Shown here: one piece after another, positions 10,101-18,099 of the stretch
How the letters are laid out: the number at the start of each line of letters is the position of its first letter
How positions within the stretch are numbered: position 1 is the stretch's first letter
Source of the DNA: Ferruginivarius sediminum
GTDB taxonomy: Bacteria > Pseudomonadota > Alphaproteobacteria > Kiloniellales > Rhodovibrionaceae
Reading direction: 5' to 3'
DNA: 64,000 nucleotides
Assembly (NCBI RefSeq): GCF_003344765.1
Contig: NZ_QPMH01000008.1
Coordinates: forward strand, 62,001 to 126,000
Made by a program: the position numbers and the translations under genes
The notes under the pieces: generated by a model
The model's database searches: none
Seen by the model: the letters and a program-made list of their open reading frames with translations, nothing else
What the model was told of the DNA's origin: nothing

Positions 10101-11428
10101 CCATCGCCGATATTCCCTTCGTTCGGGTCGGCCTGCGCGGCGTTCACGCCCACCGCGTTCTTGGCCGTGCCGGGAGGCCCCTGCTCCTCGCTGTTGTTGC
10201 CCATCGAGCCGAAGACCAGATGGTCCTGATTGTTGAACGTGAAATTGTCCACGTCGGCTGCGTTCTGGTTGTAGGTCGCCGCATTGCCGGCGCCAGCGGT
10301 GTTGTCGTGCCAGCTATTGGTATGGATACGCGCACCGATGCCGGCCGCCGCCGTCAACTCGGATAGCAGCGTGCCGTTGTCGACGTCCGTCGTCGTCCCG
10401 GCGACCAGCCGCGCCGCCCAGGCGCCGCCGCGCCGGTTGTGCGCGCCCGGATTGTTGAAGTCGTCGCCGGCGGCGTTGCCGGCGGTGAAGGTCGCGTGCC
10501 CGCCGGCGGCAAGACCCGCATCGTTGCGGATGTCCAGGATCTTCCGGTGCGCCGGGCCGGGGGTGTTGTCCACCGTATCCTGGAAGAAGCAGTGGTTGAT
10601 GTCCGGCGGGGCGCTGTCGATGATGCCGATGATCTGGTCCTCGCCGTGCAGGTCGCTGTTCCAGACCGGCGCGGTCCCGGCAGTGCCGGATTGAATGGTG
10701 GTGGCGGCGTTGACGTTGTCGATAATGATCTCGCCGACCTCCTCGATCCAACGCACCTCGGGCAGCCGGGCGATCTTTTCGACGGCCTCTCTATCGTCGA
10801 GGACGAAGCGAAGCCGCGCCACGCCGCCGATCTCCCTGTCGTCGCGGATGTCGATCCTGGTGGCGCCGATCTCGCGCAGTTGCTTTGCCGTTTCGCGTGG
10901 CTCGGCCTCCGGAAACAGGATGGCACGCAGCAGCAGCCCCTCGACCTTCTTTCGCTCCTCGGTGCGCGGCTCGAACTTGCCGATGGTGGGCGACACCTTG
11001 AAGGCCGGCTGGAACGGAACGACCGCCCGCACGGCCGGATGCTCGGACAGCTTCGCGCGCCGAGGCGGGTCGAGACGTTCCAGGTACGCCAGGTTCGGGA
11101 TGTATTCCCGCAAATCCAGGCCGAAACGGCTCGAAAGCTCCTCCCGCAGCTTCGCCGTCATCGGGCGCTCGAACTGCACGATGTAGTAACCGGGCTGCTG
11201 CCGAAGACGCTGCAGCGCCTCGCGGTCGAGCATCTTCTCTTTGGGAACGGCGGCTTCAAGCTTCAGGGGATCGACGCTATAGCCCGCCAACTCGATTTCG
11301 TAACCGCGCTCGCCGGCCCGGTCCTGCGCACCGGCAAGGCTCGTCGAAACCACGAGCAGGATGGCAACCGCGCCCGCGACAGCAATCGATCGGCTGAAAC
11401 GTGCGACGAAAGAGGGTGCTGTCCGCAT
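7112..11428 (-). CDS. Giant secreted protein: S8 subtilisin-like domain plus M6-like domain
   Basis: A 1438-residue exported protein. Residues 1-34 are a signal peptide. Residues ~40-230 are a propeptide-like region (YYIVQFERPM, then repeated 'position in chain' motifs). Residues ~250-560 form an S8 serine protease fold with Asp271 (IIGIIDSAPPD), His311 (GGHATFTAGNAAGD), oxyanion Asn411 (FGSMGNN) and Ser484 (CATSYATPHA), so the triad is intact though its surroundings diverge. A jelly-roll P-domain-like segment follows (NDLDLRVTTPDGTQTF to GEWTIAVDG, ~595-665). Residues ~690-1050 resemble immune-inhibitor-A-type M6 metalloproteases, including VDQWDNMGG, but the zinc motif at 850-860 is HGLGHQFGFVD instead of HExxH. 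The C terminus (~1100-1438) has surface-type beta domains and a cysteine-containing end. It is probably a secreted protease. No secretion genes are adjacent. Confidence 0.82.
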   Translation of the reverse strand: MRTAPSFVARFSRSIAVAGAVAILLVVSTSLAGAQDRAGERGYEIELAGYSVDPLKLEAAVPKEKMLDREALQRLRQQPGYYIVQFERPMTAKLREELSSRFGLDLREYIPNLAYLERLDPPRRAKLSEHPAVRAVVPFQPAFKVSPTIGKFEPRTEERKKVEGLLLRAILFPEAEPRETAKQLREIGATRIDIRDDREIGGVARLRFVLDDREAVEKIARLPEVRWIEEVGEIIIDNVNAATTIQSGTAGTAPVWNSDLHGEDQIIGIIDSAPPDINHCFFQDTVDNTPGPAHRKILDIRNDAGLAAGGHATFTAGNAAGDDFNNPGAHNRRGGAWAARLVAGTTTDVDNGTLLSELTAAAGIGARIHTNSWHDNTAGAGNAATYNQNAADVDNFTFNNQDHLVFGSMGNNSEEQGPPGTAKNAVGVNAAQADPNEGNIGDGNPGPTADGRRKPDLVTVGCNIQSATVSTACNTGPRSACATSYATPHAAAAATLVRQYFDQGWYPTGTRQPHHVFIPTGALIKATLVNSTINMAGPAGYPSNQEGWGIVRLDDAMFFPGDARNLRVWDVRHGDGLTTGVTRTHTVNVTDPGEPLRVTLVFSDPPGTAGATNPTVNDLDLRVTTPDGTQTFRGNVFAGGTSTTGGAADGINTVEMVVINNPAAGEWTIAVDGTSVAVGDPGQGYALAATGDFPEPPAPTGDQNLLVVRANFSDVAVTPSLPNLQNKIADVVDYYDEVSYGEIEIIPDYRGPISLDQPRSYYYHPSRSLLVEMTQEVVDKLLTADPDVFDRGTADPADDIDRILVVTNDPGFDKDRATTGPWPYDMPAGLPRPLSVSVHSFQNSVAHYTHGLGHQFGFVDLYAYPGVVFPRAYVDQWDNMGGFYNNVHVLAWQKEKPGWIAGHGGDVTYIPRPTAGTTTTSNDLQLFLQSETGANRKAIALGLSEGAATADDEDVFYMIEARDNASADYDAALPASGVLIYYVNELIPPGEGPVIIRDASPGTATLDDATFGVGDGTTIPGTGITVTVKAGTGGAAYNIDITYSPPATDYNVNITRGDTIGGQFYSYFSPDIWVDSPKNGFNLGGGPPPHEDREDPVIGEVNRIYARVSNDGPGDAFDFDIKWRVSEPYHTVGGEADFDSFVGIKHVNQLNDSAQTIQFVEWTPVDDGDPHSCVRVDLINLVGTDTNEHDNWAQENLREVESITASPYTTVQHRYDLSNPYDEEELFYFRVHGVPAGWDVQLIPRKALLKPGERTEVYVLITPPEDAKVCTEERATIESWAARDHTLVPVGGGVLQVDLRRRTEMTFDTGLRRCDDRDFDLLVRQLAEAAKMQGRDVDIQRIREEAKKRFRDCRRIVVQGCTNPPAKNQEIVVKYEPPVGDPVYRTVKTDANGCYEDFFLTVDEGNWKVSAEYPGDNCNGSVTVPPRVVCLCQRGQRG

Positions 11429-11541
11429 AATGACCCCCGCACGAAAACAAACAGAACTGATTGAATTATGCGCTCATTTGTTAAACACGTCGCGGTAAAG
11501 GGTTAATGCGCGCTGTGACGTTTATGAGTCCTTGGGGAAAT

Positions 11542-11555
11542 TTAAAATATTTTAA
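11542..11555. other. AT-rich 14-bp perfect palindrome
   Basis: TTAAAATATTTTAA is a perfect palindrome in the 235-base intergenic region between metW (ends 11664) and the large secreted protease gene (starts 11428). It stands out in GC-rich surroundings and could be a protein-binding site or part of the protease promoter. A near-identical palindrome occurs at 46564-46577. Confidence 0.35.
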
Positions 11556-11663
11556 GACGACAAGGCATATTCGGTCGACGGACGACTTGTATAGCTGACT
11601 GACGAAAGTACAAGAAACAAAGGGACGGATCGGCGCATTGCAAGAACTCGCACCGCGCCAGAA

Positions 11664-12293
11664 CTAACCCGCCCCGCCCCGCTCCTTGGACAGCACGAAG
11701 AGCCCGTGCTCGCCCAGCAGGTTTGCTAGGCGCGGGCTGGCGATGCGCTTGTCCTGGCCGCTGTTGTCGAGGGCCAGCGCGCGCTCGACGGTGATGCCGA
11801 GGTCGGCGCACAATAGCAGGAAGTCGCGGATCGTGCAGAGGTGGATGTTCGCGGTCTCGAACCACCAGTCGGGCAGCGCCTTGGACGACGGCATTCGCCC
11901 CTGCGTCAGCAGGGCCAGTCGCACCCGCCAGTGGCCGAAGTTCGGGAACGACACCACCGCCCGCCGGCCGATGCGAACCATGTGCTGCAGCACCACCTTC
12001 GGCGAGCGCGTCGCCTGCAATGTCTGGCTGAGGATGACGTAGTCGAAGGCGTGCGAAGGGTAATCCTTCAGGTCGGTGTCGGCGTCGCCCTGCACCACCG
12101 ACAGGCCGTGGCTGACGCAGGCGTTGACGCCGGCCTGGCTCAACTCGATGCCGCGCCCCACCGCCTCGCGGTCGTGCATCAGCACGTCCAGAAGCTGGCC
12201 GTCGCCGCAGCCCACGTCCAGCACGCGCGAGCCCGGCTCGACCATGTCGGCGATAAGCTGGAGGTCGGCGCGGATCGGGCTGCGTCGTATCAT
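11664..12293 (-). CDS. metW: MetW, methionine biosynthesis methyltransferase-fold protein
   Basis: A 209-residue protein with the SAM-binding motif I of class I methyltransferases (SRVLDVGCGDGQLLDVL), the acidic GIELS, and the conserved MetW segments VVLQHMVRIGRRAVVSFPNFGHW and LPDWWFETANIHLCTIRDF. The frame is open far upstream, but that part is antisense to nothing useful and overlaps metX in another frame. The ATG at 12293 gives the family's usual length and starts 17 bases after the metX stop. MetW is known to travel with MetX and to support its acyltransferase activity in methionine synthesis; the adjacency fits. Confidence 0.93.
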   Translation of the reverse strand: MIRRSPIRADLQLIADMVEPGSRVLDVGCGDGQLLDVLMHDREAVGRGIELSQAGVNACVSHGLSVVQGDADTDLKDYPSHAFDYVILSQTLQATRSPKVVLQHMVRIGRRAVVSFPNFGHWRVRLALLTQGRMPSSKALPDWWFETANIHLCTIRDFLLLCADLGITVERALALDNSGQDKRIASPRLANLLGEHGLFVLSKERGGAG

Positions 12294-12310
12294 GGTCGCG
12301 TCGAACGGGC

Positions 12311-13492
12311 TCAAGACGGCAGGCCCCGGTGTTCGGCGCAGCCGCGCAGGAAGCCGCGCAGCACGGCGAAGAACTCCGGCTCGTCGAGGAGGAAGGCGTC
12401 GTGGCCCTTGTCGCTTTCGATCTCGACGAAGCTGACATCGGCGGCGACGGCGTTGAGGGCGTGGACGACGGCCCGGCTTTCCGAGGTCGGGAACAGCCAG
12501 TCGCTGGTGAAGGAGATCACGCAGAACCGCACCGGCGTGTCGGCGAAGGCCCGCGCCAGGACGCCGTCGTGCTCGGCCGCGAGATCGAAATAGTCCATCG
12601 CCCGCGTGATGTAGAGGTAGGAGTTTGCATCGAAGCGGTCGACGAAGGTGGAGCCCTGGTGGCGCAAGTAGCTCTCCACCTGGAAGTCCGCGTCGAAGCC
12701 GTAGGTCACCGACGGCCGGTCCTGCAGCCGTCTTCCGAACTTGCGGTGAAGCGCCGCCTCGGACAGGTAGGTGACGTGCGCGGCCATGCGCGCCACCGCC
12801 AGGCCGCGCCGCGGCACCCTGTCCTGGCGCAGGTAGTCGCCCCCGCACCAGTCGGGATCGGCCATGATCGCCTGCCGGCCCACCTCGTGGAATGCGATGT
12901 TCTGCGCCGAATGCCGTGCCGCGCCGGCAATCGGGACGGCGGCGAAGGTGCGCTCGGGATAGCTGGAGGCGAATTGCAGCACCTGCATCGCGCCCATCGA
13001 GCCGCCGATGACGCAGAACAACTGATCGATGCCCAGATGGTCCAGCAGCATCGCCTGCGCGCGCACCATGTCGGAGATCGTGATGACCGGGAAGTCCAGG
13101 CCCCAGGGCTCGCCCGTTTCGGGATTGATCTCGCGGGGGCCTTCGCTGCCCAGGCAACCGCCGAGCACGTTCGCGCAGATGATGAAATACCTGTCCGTAT
13201 CCAGCGGCTTGCCGGACCCGATCATCAGTTCCCACCACCCGCGCCGCGATGTGTGCGGCGGATCGGCGGGATGCTGGTCGCCGGTCAATGCATGGCAGAC
13301 GAGGATGGCGTTCGAGCGGTCCCGGTTCAGATCGCCATAGGTCCGGTACGCCATGCGGAAGGGACCGAGCTCGACCCCGCAATCCAGCTTCAGCGGACGC
13401 GCCGCGCCCAACTCGACGCACGTCCCCGATTCGGAGTCGGCGTGTCGATGAAGGTTGCCGTGCCGGCGCGTGTCGTCGACCGTCGTGGCCAT
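12311..13492 (-). CDS. metX: Homoserine O-acyltransferase MetX
   Basis: An alpha/beta-hydrolase-fold enzyme of 393 residues that activates homoserine by O-acylation for methionine synthesis. The nucleophile Ser165 lies in [10 protein letters not shown], and Asp331 (SFTSDWLFP) and His364 ([11 protein letters not shown]) complete the triad. The family signatures [10 protein letters not shown] and [12 protein letters not shown] are present. The ATG at 13492 was chosen over an upstream start because GGGAGACC precedes it. Whether the acyl donor is acetyl-CoA or succinyl-CoA cannot be decided here; MetX proteins coupled to MetW are reported to use either. It forms an operon with metW, divergent from the chorismate mutase gene. 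Confidence 0.93.
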   Translation of the reverse strand: MATTVDDTRRHGNLHRHADSESGTCVELGAARPLKLDCGVELGPFRMAYRTYGDLNRDRSNAILVCHALTGDQHPADPPHTSRRGWWELMIGSGKPLDTDRYFIICANVLGGCLGSEGPREINPETGEPWGLDFPVITISDMVRAQAMLLDHLGIDQLFCVIGGSMGAMQVLQFASSYPERTFAAVPIAGAARHSAQNIAFHEVGRQAIMADPDWCGGDYLRQDRVPRRGLAVARMAAHVTYLSEAALHRKFGRRLQDRPSVTYGFDADFQVESYLRHQGSTFVDRFDANSYLYITRAMDYFDLAAEHDGVLARAFADTPVRFCVISFTSDWLFPTSESRAVVHALNAVAADVSFVEIESDKGHDAFLLDEPEFFAVLRGFLRGCAEHRGLPS

Positions 13493-13520
13493 ACAGGGGT
13501 CTCCCGGGAAATGCGCGCGC

Positions 13521-13569
13521 CCGGCTCTTTCACGCCGGCGCATGCGCGGACGCTAACTGCTAGAGCCGG
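13521..13569 (-). promoter_or_regulatory. Structured leader upstream of metX
   Basis: On the minus strand the metX leader contains CCGGCTCT and, 33 bases later, AGAGCCGG, a perfect 8-bp closing stem around a GC-rich inner region, ending about 28 bases before the metX start. Methionine genes of alphaproteobacteria often carry SAM-sensing leaders, but the SAM-II consensus (CGCTAAAA-like end) was not recognised. This is therefore only a candidate regulatory RNA or a transcription-factor site. Confidence 0.3.
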
Positions 13570-13674
13570 GGCGGATCGGCTGTCAACGTCTTCGGGGCGA
13601 GGTTTTGCTTTGATTTCGGGCGTTGCAGCGACTATCACTGGTCGCCCAGTGTCCCGATCACAACCGCGTTTCTC

Positions 13675-14532
13675 ATGACGTCTGCCGATCCATCGCTTCC
13701 CGATCTGCGCCGTGAAATCGACGAGATCGACAACCAGATACACGACCTGTTGATCCGGCGCGGGGAGCTTCAAGCCGCCGTGGTCCGCGCCAAGCAGGGC
13801 AGCTCGGTCTATATCCGGCCGGGGCGGGAGGCGATGGTGCTGCGCCGGCTGTGCGCGCGCCACCAGGGACGTTTCCCCAAAGCGGTGCTGGTGCGAATCT
13901 GGCGGGAGATATTCTCCGCCGGCCTGTCGCTGCAGGGCGAGTTCTCCATCGCGGTGCTGAACGGCGGCGGCTGCGGCAACGACCTGCGCGCGCTGGCGCG
14001 CGACCACTTTGGCGCCTTGACGCCCTTCTCGGACATGGGAACGGCCGCGCGCGTCCTGCAGGCCGTGGCGGACGGCAAGGCGACCGTCGGCGTCCTGCCG
14101 ATGCCGGAGAGCGAGGAGAGCGAGCCCTGGTGGCCGCGCCTTGCCCGCGCGGGCGGGCAGGTGCCGCGCATCATCGCCCGCCTGCCCTTCGCCGGGCCGG
14201 GCAGCCGCGCCGGCAATGCCGAGGCGCTGGCCGTCGCGCTTGTCCCGCCGGAGGAGACCGGCAACGACCGCAGCTATCTGGCCGTCGAGACCGCACGCGA
14301 GACCAGCCGCTCAGCCCTGCGGGACGCCATGGGCAAGGCCGGCTTCCAGGTGACCGACTGGAAGTCGTGGGTCGGCGGCAACGAGCAGGCGCTCTACCTG
14401 GTGGAGTGCGAGGGCACCCTGGACGAGCGCGATCCGCGGCTGGACGCGCTGGCCGCGGACAACGACTTTGTCGGAACGGCGTGGCCCATCGGCTCCTACG
14501 CGGTGCCGCTGTCCAGCGAAGAGCTGGCCTGA
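13675..14532 (+). CDS. Chorismate mutase (AroQ domain) with prephenate-dehydratase-like C-terminal region
   Basis: A 285-residue protein. Residues ~8-95 are an AroQ-type chorismate mutase helix bundle (LRREIDEIDNQIHDLLIRR, then RGELQAAVVRAKQ). The remainder (FSIAVLNGGGCGNDLRALARDHFG, SDMGTAARVLQAVADGK, VGVLPMP) looks like a diverged prephenate-dehydratase or periplasmic-binding fold without the usual TRF catalytic motif visible. The final ~70 residues may be an ACT-like region. The enzyme turns chorismate into prephenate for phenylalanine and tyrosine. It is followed by hisC and tyrC in one transcript-like run, consistent with aromatic amino acid synthesis. Confidence 0.85.
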   Translation: MTSADPSLPDLRREIDEIDNQIHDLLIRRGELQAAVVRAKQGSSVYIRPGREAMVLRRLCARHQGRFPKAVLVRIWREIFSAGLSLQGEFSIAVLNGGGCGNDLRALARDHFGALTPFSDMGTAARVLQAVADGKATVGVLPMPESEESEPWWPRLARAGGQVPRIIARLPFAGPGSRAGNAEALAVALVPPEETGNDRSYLAVETARETSRSALRDAMGKAGFQVTDWKSWVGGNEQALYLVECEGTLDERDPRLDALAADNDFVGTAWPIGSYAVPLSSEELA

Positions 14533-14572
14533 GGCCGACCCCGAGAGAGGCTTTTTCGAGGAGACGTGCACG

Positions 14573-15661
14573 ATGGCGCCCAACCCGCGCCCCGGCATTC
14601 TGGATATTGCGCCCTACGTCGGCGGCGAGTCCGAACTCGCCGGTTTCGACTATGTCGCGCGCCTGGCATCGAACGAGAACCCGCTGGGTCCCAGCCCCAA
14701 GGCGGCCCAGTCATACGCGGCGCTCAAGGACGACTTGCACCGCTATCCCGATGGCGGCACCACCGAGCTGCGCGATGCCATCGCCAAGGTGCACGACCTT
14801 GATGCCGGCCGCATCGTTTGCGGCGCGGGCTCGGACGAGTTGATTTCCCTGCTGGTGCGCGCTTATGCCGGGCCGGGCGACGAGGTGGTCTACAGCCGCC
14901 ACGGCTTCCTGATGTACCCGATTGCCGCGACGACCGCCGGGGCGAAAGCGGTCGCCGCGCCGGAAACCGATCTGACGGCCGACGTCGACCGTATCCTGGA
15001 ATGCGTTGGCGAGGCCACACGCATGGTCTTCGTCGCCAACCCAAACAATCCAACCGGCACCTTCCTGCCGGAGGGCGAGCTTGAGCGTTTGCACGCGGGC
15101 CTGCCGGACGGCGTCCTTCTGGTCATCGACGCCGCCTATGCCGAATACGTCGAGGACGGCGCCTACGCGGATGGCCGCGCACTGGTGGAGCGGGCCGACA
15201 ACGTGGTGATGACCCGGACGTTCTCGAAGATATACGGCCTCGCCGCGCTGCGCCTGGGCTGGGCCTACGGGCCGGCCAATGTGGTGGACGTGCTGAACCG
15301 GCTGCGCGGGCCGTTCAACGTCTCCGCCGCCGCCCAGGCCGCCGGGGTCGCCGCCGTGCGCGACCGCGACTACGTCCAGAAATCCGTGGAGCACAACCGG
15401 GTCTGGCGCGACTGGTTCCGCCAGCAGGCAGGCATCGCCGGGGTGGAGGCGCTTCCTTCGGTCGGCAACTTCGTGCTGCTGCGCTTCGACGGCGATGCGC
15501 GGGCGGAAGCGGCGGTCGCGCACTTCAAGGAGAACGGCGTGCTGGTCCGCCGCATGGCGAGCTACGGCCTGCCGGACTGCCTGCGGGTGTCCATCGGCAC
15601 CGAGACCGACATGCGCATGGCCGCCGACGCGCTGGCCAGCTTCGCGGAGCGACGGACATGA
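14573..15661 (+). CDS. hisC: Histidinol-phosphate/aromatic aminotransferase
   Basis: PLP-dependent fold-type I aminotransferase of 362 residues. LASNENPLGPSPKA at the N terminus, FVANPNNPTGTFLP, and the PLP lysine Lys219 in TRTFSKIYGLAALRLGW are characteristic of HisC. The ATG at 14573 follows GAGGAGAC; an earlier in-frame ATG overlaps the chorismate mutase gene and gives a non-family N terminus. Placed between chorismate mutase and prephenate dehydrogenase, it may serve aromatic amino acids as well as histidine. It overlaps tyrC by ATGA. Confidence 0.92.
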   Translation: MAPNPRPGILDIAPYVGGESELAGFDYVARLASNENPLGPSPKAAQSYAALKDDLHRYPDGGTTELRDAIAKVHDLDAGRIVCGAGSDELISLLVRAYAGPGDEVVYSRHGFLMYPIAATTAGAKAVAAPETDLTADVDRILECVGEATRMVFVANPNNPTGTFLPEGELERLHAGLPDGVLLVIDAAYAEYVEDGAYADGRALVERADNVVMTRTFSKIYGLAALRLGWAYGPANVVDVLNRLRGPFNVSAAAQAAGVAAVRDRDYVQKSVEHNRVWRDWFRQQAGIAGVEALPSVGNFVLLRFDGDARAEAAVAHFKENGVLVRRMASYGLPDCLRVSIGTETDMRMAADALASFAERRT

Positions 15662-16638
15662 CAAGCGATCCCATGTTCGAACGCCCCATATTCGAACGGA
15701 TGTGCCTGATCGGCATCGGGCTGATCGGCTCGTCCCTCTCACTCGCGGTGCAGCGTCACGGCCTCGTCGGCGAGGTGGTCGGCTGCGCGCGCAGCGAGGC
15801 GACCCGGCAGACCGCCCTCGACCTTGGCCTGTGCTCGGCCGTCCACGCGGACCCGGCGCAGGCGGTAGGAGGCTGCGATCTGGTCATGATCTGCTCGCCG
15901 GTTGGCACTTACGCGGAGATTGCCGAACGGATCGGACCGCACCTGCGCGAGGGCAGCATCCTGAGCGACGTCGGCTCGGTAAAGCAGGCGGTGATTCGCG
16001 ACGTCGGGCCGTTCGTACCGGACCACGTACACTTCGTTCCAGGCCACCCCATCGCCGGCACCGAGAAGTCCGGGCCGGAGGCCGGCTTCGCCGAGCTGTT
16101 CGAGGACCGCTGGGCCATCCTGACGCCGCCGCCGGGAACCGACGCGGACGCGGTGCAGCGGCTGGCGGCACTGTGGCAGGGCGTGGGCTCGATGGTGGAC
16201 ACAATGGATGCGCGCCATCACGATCGGGTGTTGGCGATGACCTCGCACCTGCCGCACCTGATCGCCTACACCATCGTCTCGACCGCCGCCGACCTGGAAA
16301 ACCACGAGCAGCAGGAGGTGGCGAAGTTCTCAGCCGGCGGCTTCCGCGATTTCACCCGCATCGCGGCGTCGGACCCGGTGATGTGGCGCGACATCTTCCT
16401 GAACAACCGGGAAGCCGTGCTGGACGTGCTGCAGCGCTTCAACGAGGACATCACCGCCCTGCAGCGGGCCATCCGCTGGGGCGAGGGCGAGGTGTTGGAG
16501 GACGAGTTCCGGCGGACACGGGCGCTACGCCAGGGCGTTATCGAAGCGCACCAAGCCGGGTCGTTCGATCCGCGAGAACCGGAGAAAGCTTCCAAAGCGG
16601 AACCGGACCCAGGAAAACCTGGCCCTCGCGAAAGCTGA
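15658..16638 (+). CDS. tyrC: Prephenate/arogenate dehydrogenase
   Basis: NAD(P)-dependent dehydrogenase of 326 residues in tyrosine synthesis. The Rossmann motif GIGLIGSSLSLAV, ICSPVGTYAEI, ILSDVGSVKQAV and the catalytic region HFVPGHPIAGTEKSGP are all present, followed by the helical dimerisation domain with MTSHLPHLIAYTIV. It begins inside the last codon of hisC (ATGA overlap), which implies translational coupling. The proline- and lysine-rich tail (last ~33 residues) overlaps the convergent DUF2125 gene by 101 bases, so the tail may be dispensable. Whether prephenate or arogenate is preferred is not visible. Confidence 0.92.
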   Translation: MTSDPMFERPIFERMCLIGIGLIGSSLSLAVQRHGLVGEVVGCARSEATRQTALDLGLCSAVHADPAQAVGGCDLVMICSPVGTYAEIAERIGPHLREGSILSDVGSVKQAVIRDVGPFVPDHVHFVPGHPIAGTEKSGPEAGFAELFEDRWAILTPPPGTDADAVQRLAALWQGVGSMVDTMDARHHDRVLAMTSHLPHLIAYTIVSTAADLENHEQQEVAKFSAGGFRDFTRIAASDPVMWRDIFLNNREAVLDVLQRFNEDITALQRAIRWGEGEVLEDEFRRTRALRQGVIEAHQAGSFDPREPEKASKAEPDPGKPGPRES

Positions 16639-17581
16639 GCGGCAGCTTCACCTTGCCCTCCCCGGCATCGGACTGCTGCGCCGTCAGCGCCGCGATCGCC
16701 ATCTTGGCGTAGGCGGCCGTCTTCGGCTCGATAACGCCGGTCTTCTCCAGCCGGTCGAGAGCCGGGCCAAGCCCCTCGACCGCCACGTCCAGCGTCCCCT
16801 CCGGCCGCAGACGCCCGTCGAGGCCAAGCTGGCCGTCGCCCGTCATCCGCAAGGGCGGCCAGATGATATCGACGCGGTGGACATCCACCTTTCCGCCCGC
16901 CTGACGCCACGCATGCAGGCTTTGCGCGTCCAGCTTCTCCGGCACCGGCCCGCGCGCCACACCGTCCAACGTCAGCGATTCGATCTGCCGGCCAAAGGGC
17001 GTGTCCGCGCGCGGCGGCAAAAGCAGTTGGCGTGCCGCCGCGTCGAAGCCGATGTCGGTCGTCTCGCGCCCCTCCGCCGGCAGCGGTTGCAGCGACAGAT
17101 CGACCGCGTCCGCCGCGACCGTACCCGCATCCAGCCCGGTCAGTCGCGCGCCGCGCAGGGAAAGCGCGCCTCCCTGCGTTCCGGTCTGCGGCACGAAGCG
17201 CAGCTCGCCATCGACGGATTCCGCATCCAGCCGCAGGTCGCGCCCCGATGGCAGGGTCAGGATGTGGCTTCCCGGCGCGTTGACGTTCACCGCAAGCGGG
17301 TCGATCAGATCTGCCCGTCCGCGCAGCACTGGCGCCTGCCAGCGCCAGCCCGCCGGCGCCGCGACGGCCGGGGTATCCAGCCGCGCGGTCAGCCGGATCG
17401 GGAAGCCGCCGAACGCCGGCTCGGCGCGGGTGAAGCGGTAACCCTCGGCCCGGCGCTCCGTCAGCCAGCCGTCGTAACGCTCGTGGACCGTCTCCTTCGC
17501 CCAGAACCAGGTCGCGGTGACGCCGATCCCGGTTCCGGCGATCAGGGCAAGGGCAAAGAGGGCAAGCTGCTTGCGGCGCAT
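16538..17581 (-). CDS. DUF2125 domain protein, membrane-anchored
   Basis: A 347-residue protein with an N-terminal signal-anchor (residues ~5-28, ALFALALIAGTGIGVTATWFW) and a long periplasmic beta-rich domain. The motif YRFTRAEPAFGGFPIRLTARL near residue 50 is characteristic of DUF2125 proteins of alphaproteobacteria, a distant relative of AsmA-like envelope proteins. Function is unknown. Its 3' end overlaps tyrC by 101 bases on the opposite strand, an unusually long convergent overlap. Confidence 0.85.
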   Translation of the reverse strand: MRRKQLALFALALIAGTGIGVTATWFWAKETVHERYDGWLTERRAEGYRFTRAEPAFGGFPIRLTARLDTPAVAAPAGWRWQAPVLRGRADLIDPLAVNVNAPGSHILTLPSGRDLRLDAESVDGELRFVPQTGTQGGALSLRGARLTGLDAGTVAADAVDLSLQPLPAEGRETTDIGFDAAARQLLLPPRADTPFGRQIESLTLDGVARGPVPEKLDAQSLHAWRQAGGKVDVHRVDIIWPPLRMTGDGQLGLDGRLRPEGTLDVAVEGLGPALDRLEKTGVIEPKTAAYAKMAIAALTAQQSDAGEGKVKLPLSFREGQVFLGPVPLWKLSPVLADRTTRLGALR

Positions 17582-17689
17582 GCGAAAGCGACTCCGAATC
17601 CGTGATCCGACATCAGAGTACGCGCCCTAAGCCGCTGTGTCCCGTGCCTTTTTTGCGGCCCGCCTGAGAGATCCGGCCACGGCGTCGCC

Positions 17690-17926
17690 TTATTCGGCCT
17701 TGCCCTGGGCCGCCTGTTTCAGGCCGTCGGCAAGCTGATTGAGCTGTTCCTTCGACATACCGAGTTGCAGGATGTGCGGCTCGTCGATCGCCTGCGATGC
17801 GTCGGTGAGGTACTGGAACTGGATGGCGAAATCGCCGTCCTCCAGGCGCTGTGTGCGCAGACCGGTCAGCACGCTGAGATCCATGCGTCCATCTTTGGCC
17901 AGTTTCCAGCCGTCTTGTTCAGCCAT
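17690..17926 (-). CDS. Small conserved-looking protein, unknown function
   Basis: A 78-residue protein starting MAEQDGWKLAKDGRMDLSVL and ending in a helical, lysine- and glutamine-rich tail (SKEQLNQLADGLKQAAQGKA). GGGGAGCAAGAAAG precedes the ATG, which argues for this start over the upstream open frame to 18115. No signal peptide or membrane segment is seen and no family is recognised. It lies alone between the DUF2125 gene and the divergent ChaC gene. Confidence 0.65.
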   Translation of the reverse strand: MAEQDGWKLAKDGRMDLSVLTGLRTQRLEDGDFAIQFQYLTDASQAIDEPHILQLGMSKEQLNQLADGLKQAAQGKAE

Positions 17927-18099
17927 CTTTCTTGCTCCCCCATCGCTCTGGTTGATCCGGTGCCGGGCGCACCGGCGGCTCTCCCGTCTGTGAACCTTAT
18001 TCGCGCTGCCAATGCAACCGTCGATGTGTACGCGCGGGCCTTTATCAGAATGCGGCGGTGCGGATAAGATCGCCCCCGTCGGCGAAACAAGAGAGTCGA

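Noticed and set aside
11664..13421. Long open frame fusing metW to an arginine-rich N-terminal half
   Set aside because: The first half is an out-of-frame reading of metX; MetW begins cleanly at 12293.
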